Assembly (NCBI GenBank): GCA_030044455.1
Contig: JASHVU010000735.1
Location: 1 to 5,300, forward strand
Reading direction: 5' to 3'
Length of the DNA stretch: 5,300 nt
Source of the DNA: Acidobacteriaceae bacterium
GTDB taxonomy: Bacteria > Acidobacteriota > Terriglobia > Terriglobales > Acidobacteriaceae
The notes below the pieces were generated by a model. It saw only the letters and a program-made list of their open reading frames with translations. It was not told the origin of the DNA and searched no databases. A program made the position numbers and the translations under genes. This document shows positions 1 to 5,300 of this stretch, piece by piece. Numbering within the stretch: the first letter of the stretch is position 1; each line of letters starts with the position of its first letter.

Positions 1-232
1 TTGAACGGCTTAGCATATTTGACATGGATGACTCTGAGCTCACCGCATGTCTCTTGACCGCGCCTCGAAGCAATTCAAGATCGTGACAATTCCATTACCA
101 TACGGTGACAACTTCAGTTGGTTTCTTCTTTAAGCTGGCGCGTAGCTGCTTCTCCCTATACCCGGACCGTGGAAGTTTACCCGCAGTAAGGCGCGCCAGA
201 AGTTCCGCTACAAAGGGAACAACTTCATGCGG
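1..232. other. Flank with no confident gene
   Basis: No gene is supported here. On the + strand, two short frames run in from the left edge: one of 18 codons ending at TGA 55-57 and one of 27 codons ending at TGA 84-86. Either could be the tail of a gene to the left, but both are too short to judge. On the - strand, the frame of the neighbouring membrane-protein gene stays open for 45 codons after its TGA (232 down to 98), stops at TAA 97-95, and is then open to the window edge. A hairpin at 199-226 is listed separately. Confidence 0.4.
199..226 (-). terminator. Hairpin after the membrane-protein gene, possible terminator
   Basis: Read on the - strand, an arm GAAGTTGTTCC (226-216) faces GGAACTTC (206-199) across a loop of about 9 bases. 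This gives up to 8 base pairs with a 3-base bulge, starting 7 bases after the TGA of the membrane-protein gene. The position suits a transcription terminator or a 3'-end stabilising hairpin. There is no T-run after it on the - strand (TGGCGCGCC follows), so it is not a canonical intrinsic terminator. Confidence 0.25.
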
Positions 233-742
233 TCAGAGACCTAGTGAAACGAACTGGTTCCGCACTAACGAATAATAAATACTGTGCAAGGGATCGACGT
301 TTTCGGCCCAAAGCATAATCAGCAATGACTTCTGGCTGAGAGAACCGTAATAGAGCGAGACGCCCGCGTATATTGCGGCCAAGAAAGCCGCCCAAATGTG
401 CCGCAGTTTTGTATGTCGTTTCTTCGAGCCCCTGCGAGCCTCGACCATCATCCATCCCAGTGCACCGACCAGCGCAGTTGCAAGAGTTGTCAGTGAAGAG
501 CTGTATTCGGAAGCGGCTCTTTCCTCCATCTGTTGCCATGCTAACGCCGTAGAAGGATCGGAAGGTGCGGAAGAGATAACCGTGCTGGGCGGGAAATAAC
601 TTTTATTAAATTCGTATGACTGAAATGCGTACATCGATGTCAAAACAAAAATAGCAATTCCATAGAAGCGGAGCCGGAGAAGCACCAATACTATTGGCGT
701 CCAAATCCGCGTGATTGCCAATCTCCGTGCTCCTGGCGGCAC
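233..742 (-). CDS. Hypothetical protein with three membrane segments
   Basis: I do not recognise this 169-residue protein. Hydrophobic segments lie at about residues 14-40 (interrupted by Arg near 23-25), 83-100 and 116-135. Between the first two is a polar, Ser/Pro-rich stretch of about 40 residues; between the last two is a strongly basic loop (RRGSKKRHTKLRH, about 103-115). By the positive-inside rule that loop is cytoplasmic, so the Ser/Pro-rich stretch should face the periplasm or outside. The C-terminus (YYSLVRNQFVSLGL) stops at TGA 235-233 where a fourth hydrophobic segment might be expected. Two GTG starts compete: 748 and 742. The purine motif GAGG (753-750) is 1 base from the first and 7 bases from the second, so 742 is preferred. 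It points away from the toxin gene, so it is not in its operon. The membrane-like composition and lack of a better overlapping frame support a real gene; function is unknown. Confidence 0.65.
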   Translation of the reverse strand: MPPGARRLAITRIWTPIVLVLLRLRFYGIAIFVLTSMYAFQSYEFNKSYFPPSTVISSAPSDPSTALAWQQMEERAASEYSSSLTTLATALVGALGWMMVEARRGSKKRHTKLRHIWAAFLAAIYAGVSLYYGSLSQKSLLIMLWAENVDPLHSIYYSLVRNQFVSLGL

Positions 743-749
743 TGACACA

Positions 750-753
750 CCTC
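750..753 (-). promoter_or_regulatory. Ribosome binding site deciding the start at 742
   Basis: On the - strand the sequence TTTGAGG ends at 750. Seven bases separate it from GTG 742-740, but only one from the in-frame GTG 748-746. This spacing makes 742 the likelier start and shortens the protein by two residues. The assignment rests on spacing only. Confidence 0.45.
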
Positions 754-945
754 AAAGCAACACAAAAGCTGAATGGGTGGTTGGGGAGTAGTCATCGTGC
801 ATGAATACTAAGTACCAAAACGTTATCACAGTATTTGATTAATTAGCATAAGAGCCCTGGCAATACGCGGGTTGCCAATGACTTGGTGTGTTACTGATCC
901 CGCCTTGCGCCACTCTCACATCCACCGAGGAGAGGTCGTTCAGCA

Positions 946-1086
946 ATGACTCGTATAGGCCCCGAGTTCGCCGCAAATGCTAGGAAGCAAGCTGCTGAAG
1001 CTTTGAAGAGAGAGCTCATGAATGATGTGGCGAAATCGCCGGTCCTGGCTGCCTCGGCTCAGCCTCGCGGACGCGACAAGTTGTAA
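946..1086 (+). CDS. Possible 46-residue small protein, Ala/Lys-rich
   Basis: ATG 946 opens 46 codons ending in TAA 1084-1086. A strong purine tract, GAGGAGAGG (927-935), lies upstream; its last GAGG is 10 bases from the ATG, within the usable range. The peptide has a probable helix at about residues 8-28, rich in Ala, Lys, Arg and Glu (AANARKQAAEALKRELM), and a basic tail ending RGRDKL. No membrane segment, signal peptide or cysteine is seen, and I recognise no family. It lies 410 bases before the toxin start on the same strand. A promoter candidate for the toxin sits between them, so they need not be co-transcribed. The purine tract and charged-helix composition favour a real small gene, but 46 codons can arise by chance and no homology can be tested here. 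An antisense frame over the same bases (1016-1249) lacks a ribosome site and looks less likely. Confidence 0.35.
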   Translation: MTRIGPEFAANARKQAAEALKRELMNDVAKSPVLAASAQPRGRDKL

Positions 1087-1200
1087 TGATGCGCTTGTCT
1101 CTAACAGACCTATAAAGTTCCACAAATTGTAGCTGCGCGATCCTTATGTCTAACTGCCACTGATAGCCGTTCCGGCCATTTCGTTTTATTCTCTCTTTTC

Positions 1201-1229
1201 TTGACACTAGCAGTGAAGTTGACCATACT
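1201..1229 (+). promoter_or_regulatory. Candidate sigma70 promoter for the toxin gene
   Basis: A perfect -35 box TTGACA (1201-1206) is followed, after 17 bases, by CATACT (1224-1229), a 4-of-6 match to TATAAT. Transcription would begin near 1236 and give an untranslated leader of about 260 bases before ATG 1497. This is the best -35/-10 pair I found upstream of the toxin. The organism's promoter rules are unknown, so the call is tentative. Confidence 0.4.
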
Positions 1230-1307
1230 ATTTTCGCTGTTTCGGCCACGATAGGGGCGTTCCCAATCCGAGGATCCTCCTAACCACAATCTTTCCGTTC
1301 GAATTTA

Positions 1308-1323
1308 ATGAACCTAAGTTCAT
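1308..1323. promoter_or_regulatory. Perfect 6-bp palindrome with GAAC-N4-GTTC core, possible operator
   Basis: ATGAAC-CTAA-GTTCAT is a perfect inverted repeat with 6-base arms and a 4-base spacer. Its core GAAC-N4-GTTC matches the conserved part of the LexA box known in Bacillus and actinobacteria, although the central and outer bases fit that consensus only partly. It partly overlaps a TTTAAT hexamer (1304-1309) that could act as a -10 box, but no good -35 partner lies at the right distance. It could be an operator for LexA or another dimeric repressor, or a chance palindrome. Confidence 0.3.
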
Positions 1324-1486
1324 CTTGTGCTTCGGGCCTTTAGCGCGTCTTGACCGCTTAGACGGCTGTGATCGCATTCTGATTTTCTCCAACATCTGCA
1401 TTGGTCTCGAGCTGGCGCCAAGATCTCGGACGCGCTCGCATATAAGAGCGTCCCCAAAGATGGTTCGCGCGGGATCGCACTAGCGT

Positions 1487-1495
1487 GAGGAGAGG
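1487..1495 (+). promoter_or_regulatory. Ribosome binding site of the toxin gene
   Basis: GAGGAGAGG lies directly before ATG 1497; its first GAGG (1487-1490) is 6 bases away and AGGAG (1488-1492) is 4 bases away. It overlaps the only alternative in-frame start, GTG 1485, which would have no ribosome site of its own. The same nine bases precede the small ORF at 946. Confidence 0.65.
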
Positions 1496-1496
1496 C

Positions 1497-4400
1497 ATGC
1501 CCGATCAGCCATCGAATGGAAATTCCCCGCTGGGCAATCCCGCCAACAAAGGGTCCCTCATTGAGGCGCCGCAACTGGGCTTGCCCAAGGGCGGAGGAGC
1601 GATTCGCGGCATCGGGGAGAAATTTACCGCAAACGCGATCGCTGGCACGGGCTCAGTTTCGATTCCCATCGCAACCAGTCCCGGGCGATCAGGGTTCGGT
1701 CCAAGCCTCGCGCTCGGCTACGGCTCCGGCGCGGCCAACGGCGCCTTCGGCTTTGGCTGGTCGATCAAATTACCTGCAGTCACGCGAAAAACCGACAAGG
1801 GCCTGCCACAGTACGACGATGCCGAGAACTCCGATATCTTCCTGCTGTCGAACGCAGAAGATCTGATGCCGGCGCTGATAGAAAGCGACAACGCATGGAC
1901 CTTTGATGTGGCGATACGCACGCTCTACGGCGCCAGCTACAACGTTCAGCGCTATCGGCCGCGCGTGGAGGGGCTGTTTGCCCGCATCGAGCGCTGGGCA
2001 AATGCGACGGACGCGACGGAAGTTTTCTGGCGGTCGATTTCAAAGGAGAACGTGACCACATGGTTCGGCCAGAGCGCGGAGAGCCGCATTGCCGATCCCG
2101 CTGACCCGACACGAATATTCAGTTGGCTGATCAGCCAGAGCTACGACGATAAGGGCAATGTCGTTGCCTACAACTACAAGGCCGAGAATTCCGAGGGCGT
2201 CGATATAACCCAGGCAAACGAGCGCAATCGCACGGCCGTGTCACGTTCAGCGCAACACTATATCAAGACCGTCCAGTACGGCAATCGCAGTCCGTATTTT
2301 CCCGACCTGGGGGCTGGGCAAGCGACACCGCTGCCCGCCGACTGGTGCTTCGAGGTCGTTTTCGACTACGGCGAGCACGATGCAACTGCGCCGACGCCCA
2401 CCGAAGTGCAGCCTTGGAATTGCCGACAGGATGCGTTTTCGACGTACCGGCCGACATTCGAAATTCGCACCTACAGGCTCTGCCAGCGCGTTCTGATGTT
2501 TCACAACTTCCCCGATGCTCAAAATGTGGGGAGCAACTGTCTCGTGCATTCGACCGATCTCGAGCACACATCGGCTCCGCCCAGCGACCCAAGCCAACCT
2601 TTCTACTCCTATCTCGAGTCGGTCTCGCAATCAGGCTATGTAGCGAACGGAGCGGCCGGCTACCTTTCCAAATCGCTGCCTCCGGTCGAGTTCACGTATA
2701 CGCAGGCCGTGATCGATGAGACCGTGCGCCAGCTCGATGCGGAGAGCCAGATGAATCTGCCCGCGGGGATCGACGGCAAGTATTATCGATGGGTCGATCT
2801 CGACGGCGAAGGGCTCTCCGGGATTCTGACCGAACAGAACGGCGCCTGGTTTTACAAAGCGAATCTCAGCCCGGCCAACGTACAAGGCTCTCCATCCGAG
2901 GCTGTGCCCACGGCCCAGTTCGCGCCCGAGCGTAAGGTGAGAGAGTTGCCCTCGCTGGCTGCTCTGAACGAGGGACGGCAGCATTTGCTGGGGCTTTCGG
3001 GAGACGGCTTTCTTTCGCTGGTTCAGTTCGACGGCCCGACGCCCGGTTACTACGAACGCACAGAGAACCACGACTGGCAGCCATTCATGCCATTCGAGTC
3101 CATGCCGGTGGTGGATTGGCAGGACCCGAACTTGAGGTTCATCGATCTGACCGGCGACGGCTTCGCGGACGCGCTCATAACCGAGGACCAGGTCTTCTGG
3201 TGGCACCAGTCGCTTTCGACGGAGGGATTCGGGCCTGCCCAGCGGGTGGAACAATCGTTCGACGAGGAGCAAGGACCTCAGCTTGTCTTCTCCAATGGCA
3301 CAGAGTCTATCTTCCTTGCCGACATGTCGGGCGACGGGTTAACGGATCTGGTGAGGATTCGCGCCGGAGAAGTCTGCTATTGGCCGAATCTCGGTTACGG
3401 ACGATTCGGCCCGAAGGTGACGATGGATGGCGTGCCGCGCTTCGATCGTCAGGAGGTCTTCGACGCACGGCGCGTGCGGCTGGCCGATATCGATGGATCG
3501 GGGACGGCGGACTTGATCTACTTTGCTGCCGGCGAGGTTCATCTCTACTTCAGCCAGTCGGGCAACAGTTTCGCCCAGCGCCGCGTACTCAGCCACTTTC
3601 CACTGGTCGATACGGCCTCCTCGGCCGCAGTGCTCGACTTGCTGGGTAACGGCACGGCTTGCCTGGTGTGGTCTTCGCCGCTGATTGCCAACGCCGGCAC
3701 GCCGCTGCGCTACATCGACCTGATGGGCGGCGTGAAGCCGCATCTTCTCGTAGGCATGGTGAACAATCTGGGCGCGGAGACCCACATCTGCTATGCGCCG
3801 TCCACCAAGTTCTATGTGCAGGACAAGCTGGCCGGAACACCATGGATCACACGGCTTCCGTTTCCCGTGCAGGTGGTGGAGCGTGTGGAAACGCTTGACA
3901 TCATTAGCCGCAACCGCTTCGTGACGTATTACGCATATCATCACGGCTACTACGACGGCGTGGAGCGCGAGTTTCGGGGCTTTGCCCGCGTCGACCAGTG
4001 GGATACAGAAGATTTTGCCACGTTGAGCGCCTCCAACACGCTGCCGGCACCGAGCAACGAAAACGCGGCGTCAAATGTGCCGCCAATTCTGACCAGGACC
4101 TGGTTTCACACCGGGTTCTTTTTCGATGCGGAGTCGATTACGACTCGTCTCGAAAACGAATACTATCGCGAGGGCGACGCAGCCACGGGCGTGACGGGGC
4201 TCAACTCGGCGGAAGCCGAGACGCTCTTTCTTCCCGACACTGCGCTGCCGGCAACGATTCTGCTCACAGATGGGACGCGAATCGCCTACGACCCTTCCGG
4301 CGAAGAGATGCGCGAGGCCTGCCGTGCCCTGCGCGGCTCAATGCTGAGGCAGGAAGTGTATGCATTCGACGGCAGCGCGGCAGCTGATCGGCCTTACACG

Positions 4401-5300
4401 GTCTCCGCGCACAACTTCACAATCGAGATGCTTCAGCCGCAGGGACCGAATCCGTACGGCGTGTTTCTCACCTACGCTCGCGAGACGCTGGACTTGCAAT
4501 ATGAGCGCAAGCTGTACGCCGTAGTGGGCAGCGCTCTGGCAGCCGACCAGTCCGCACCGCCGGCCGGCGCCGCCCTGCTGGCCGATCCGCGCGCGACGCA
4601 CACACTCACTCTGGCCGCGGATGCATTCGGAAACGTGCTCCAGTCTGCCTCGATCGGTTATGGCAGGCGGTTTCTCGATCCCGCATTGAGCGCGCCGGAC
4701 CAGGCCGCGCAACAGAGCCTGCTGGCGACGGCGACCATCAATTCCTTCACCAATGCAATCCTCACCGCCGACGCAAACCGCGTCCCGCTGCCTGCGCATT
4801 CGAACGTCTACCAGTTGTATCAGTGCCAGCCGGCGGCGAATCTGCCCAACTTTACCAATCTGTTTCTCTTTACCGAGATGCAGGGCATGGTGACGGCGGC
4901 GAGCGATGGCGCACATGATCTTGTATTTGAAGATATTAATCCAACCGGGCTCAACGCCGGACAGCCATATCGCCGCCTACTGAGCTCGACGCGCACGCTT
5001 TTCCGGCCCGACGACCTTGGTCAGGCAGCCGGCGATGTCACCGCGCTGCTGCCGCTTGGAACCATGGAGCCGATGGCGCTGCCTGGTGCGGGTTACAAAC
5101 AGGCCATGACGTCGGGGCTGATCCCGCTGGTGTTCACCCGTGGCGGAAGCGCATTGCTGCCGACGCCGGCCTCGGTTCTGGGCAGCACGGCTCCAGATGG
5201 CGGCGGATACGTGGACTTGGACAGCAACGGAAACTGGTGGATCGCGTCTTCGCGCATCTACTACTCGCCGACTGCAGGAACGGCGGCGCAGGAGAGCGCG
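1497..5300 (+). CDS. SpvB/TcB-type Tc toxin shell protein, 3' end outside the window
   Basis: This is the N-terminal 1,268 residues of a TcB-like protein (TcaC/TcdB family). In Tc toxins TcB joins TcC to form a hollow shell around the toxic C-terminal fragment of TcC, and docks on the TcA pore that delivers it. Seen here: no signal peptide; an SpvB domain from about residue 28 to 260, with LPKGGGAIRGIGEKF (29-43), GTGSVSIPI (50-58), a Gly-rich stretch ending GFGW (85-88), and a YDDKGN turn (216-221); six FG-GAP-like motifs between 432 and 725; the TcdB middle/N region around YIDLMGGVKPHLL (739) and REFRGFARVDQWD (824-836); the middle/C region from PPILTRTWFHTG (862-873) to DAFGNVLQSASIGYGRR (to about 1058); and YVDLDSNGNWWI (1238-1249), which in relatives leads into the Rhs part. 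The reading frame has no stop through 5300. ATG 1497 is chosen for its ribosome site and because the SpvB domain begins soon after. Stand-alone TcB proteins are near 1,500 residues, fused TcB-TcC forms well over 2,000; the class cannot be settled here. The SpvB ADP-ribosyltransferase domain is not present in the visible part. Confidence 0.93.
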   Translation, partial: MPDQPSNGNSPLGNPANKGSLIEAPQLGLPKGGGAIRGIGEKFTANAIAGTGSVSIPIATSPGRSGFGPSLALGYGSGAANGAFGFGWSIKLPAVTRKTDKGLPQYDDAENSDIFLLSNAEDLMPALIESDNAWTFDVAIRTLYGASYNVQRYRPRVEGLFARIERWANATDATEVFWRSISKENVTTWFGQSAESRIADPADPTRIFSWLISQSYDDKGNVVAYNYKAENSEGVDITQANERNRTAVSRSAQHYIKTVQYGNRSPYFPDLGAGQATPLPADWCFEVVFDYGEHDATAPTPTEVQPWNCRQDAFSTYRPTFEIRTYRLCQRVLMFHNFPDAQNVGSNCLVHSTDLEHTSAPPSDPSQPFYSYLESVSQSGYVANGAAGYLSKSLPPVEFTYTQAVIDETVRQLDAESQMNLPAGIDGKYYRWVDLDGEGLSGILTEQNGAWFYKANLSPANVQGSPSEAVPTAQFAPERKVRELPSLAALNEGRQHLLGLSGDGFLSLVQFDGPTPGYYERTENHDWQPFMPFESMPVVDWQDPNLRFIDLTGDGFADALITEDQVFWWHQSLSTEGFGPAQRVEQSFDEEQGPQLVFSNGTESIFLADMSGDGLTDLVRIRAGEVCYWPNLGYGRFGPKVTMDGVPRFDRQEVFDARRVRLADIDGSGTADLIYFAAGEVHLYFSQSGNSFAQRRVLSHFPLVDTASSAAVLDLLGNGTACLVWSSPLIANAGTPLRYIDLMGGVKPHLLVGMVNNLGAETHICYAPSTKFYVQDKLAGTPWITRLPFPVQVVERVETLDIISRNRFVTYYAYHHGYYDGVEREFRGFARVDQWDTEDFATLSASNTLPAPSNENAASNVPPILTRTWFHTGFFFDAESITTRLENEYYREGDAATGVTGLNSAEAETLFLPDTALPATILLTDGTRIAYDPSGEEMREACRALRGSMLRQEVYAFDGSAAADRPYTVSAHNFTIEMLQPQGPNPYGVFLTYARETLDLQYERKLYAVVGSALAADQSAPPAGAALLADPRATHTLTLAADAFGNVLQSASIGYGRRFLDPALSAPDQAAQQSLLATATINSFTNAILTADANRVPLPAHSNVYQLYQCQPAANLPNFTNLFLFTEMQGMVTAASDGAHDLVFEDINPTGLNAGQPYRRLLSSTRTLFRPDDLGQAAGDVTALLPLGTMEPMALPGAGYKQAMTSGLIPLVFTRGGSALLPTPASVLGSTAPDGGGYVDLDSNGNWWIASSRIYYSPTAGTAAQESA
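2790..3671 (+). other. Six FG-GAP-like motifs, predicted TcB beta-propeller
   Basis: Within the toxin, six related motifs of the form D-x-x-G-(D/E/S/N)-G with hydrophobic flanks recur: VDLDGEGLSGIL (433), LGLSGDGFLSLV (498), IDLTGDGFADAL (549), ADMSGDGLTDLV (608), ADIDGSGTADLI (663) and LDLLGNGTACLV (713). Spacing is 50-65 residues, as expected for propeller blades. In solved Tc toxins the TcB propeller has six blades and is the gate that opens on contact with TcA. The second motif lacks the leading Asp, and the last ends in ACLV in place of A-D-hydrophobic. The count of six is read from the sequence; the gate role is inferred from the family. Confidence 0.75.

Larger units (their letters stand above)
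1087..1496. other. 410-base leader region upstream of the toxin gene
   Basis: No convincing gene is seen between the small ORF and the toxin start. Contents: a sigma70-like promoter candidate (1201-1229), a 16-base palindrome (1308-1323), and the ribosome site at 1487-1495. Very short frames such as ATG 1308 (11 codons) and ATG 1460 (7 codons) lack ribosome sites. All three + frames are closed before 1497; in the toxin frame the last stop is TAA 1443-1445. No clear intrinsic terminator is visible. Confidence 0.5.

Noticed and set aside
225..539. 104-codon - strand frame overlapping the membrane-protein gene
   Set aside because: The overlapping frame 233-742 has membrane segments, a consistent topology and a ribosome site; this one has none of these.
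872..900. Promoter TTGCCA with a downstream -10 before the small ORF
   Set aside because: The hexamer at the correct spacing (TGATCC) is a poor -10 match.
319..951. Twelve-base direct match TCAGCAATGACT at 319-330 and 940-951
   Set aside because: About one such pair is expected by chance in a window this size, and no further similarity flanks it.
1016..1249. 77-codon frame on the - strand opposite the small ORF
   Set aside because: GTG start without a ribosome site, mixed codon use and no recognisable features; it runs over the promoter candidate region and half of the 46-residue ORF.
1308..1343. Eleven-codon leader peptide starting at ATG 1308
   Set aside because: No ribosome site, no run of regulatory codons and no attenuator-like hairpin set after it.
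2247..4916. Several long antisense frames (for example 2631-3272, 3339-3944 and 4338-4916 on the - strand) and short + frames inside the toxin gene
   Set aside because: They are shadows of the GC-rich toxin reading frame: Arg/Ala/Gly-rich, without ribosome sites or recognisable domains, while the + frame from 1497 encodes clear family motifs throughout.
1497..5300. Salmonella SpvB-type ADP-ribosyltransferase
   Set aside because: Only the N-terminal SpvB homology domain is shared; it is followed by TcdB propeller and middle domains, not a transferase domain, within the visible 1,268 residues.
1..5300. tRNA or rRNA genes, CRISPR arrays, insertion sequences
   Set aside because: No cloverleaf-like stretch, repeat-spacer pattern, transposase frame or terminal inverted repeat was found by eye.

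Overview
The window holds the 5' 1,268 codons of one very large gene (1497 to beyond 5300, + strand). It encodes an SpvB/TcB-type toxin-complex (Tc) protein. Upstream lies a lower-GC accessory stretch with a small membrane protein of unknown function on the opposite strand (233-742), a possible 46-residue small protein (946-1086) and a long untranslated leader region (1087-1496). The sequence is clearly bacterial: Shine-Dalgarno motifs, no introns, and a fairly GC-rich toxin gene with G/C-ending codons. It most resembles a free-living or soil bacterium such as an acidobacterium or proteobacterium, but no phylogenetic marker is present, so the taxon is open.

Layout. 1-232: no convincing gene; a hairpin lies just past the end of the membrane-protein gene. 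233-742 (-): a 169-residue protein with three membrane segments, preferred GTG start at 742. 749-945: AT-rich divergent intergenic DNA without a confident promoter. 946-1086 (+): short ORF behind a strong purine-rich ribosome site. 1087-1496: leader region with a TTGACA promoter candidate and a GAAC-N4-GTTC palindrome. 1497-5300 (+): the toxin gene, open at the right edge.

The toxin reads in order as an SpvB domain (about residues 28-260), a connecting beta-rich region, six FG-GAP-like motifs at 50-65 residue spacing (432-725) matching the six-bladed beta-propeller gate of TcB, the TcdB middle/N region (about 735-845), the TcdB middle/C region (about 862-1058), and then sequence that in relatives leads into the Rhs-repeat cocoon. 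In Tc toxins, TcB and TcC form a shell that holds a toxic C-terminal fragment, which is delivered through a TcA pore. No TcA gene is visible upstream, and the toxin gene appears to have its own promoter. Whether it is a stand-alone TcB or a single-chain TcB-TcC fusion is decided beyond position 5300.

Nothing in the window proves a new system. The most useful leads are the orphan-looking TcB locus, the unknown membrane protein and small ORF beside it, and the SOS-box-like palindrome in its leader.
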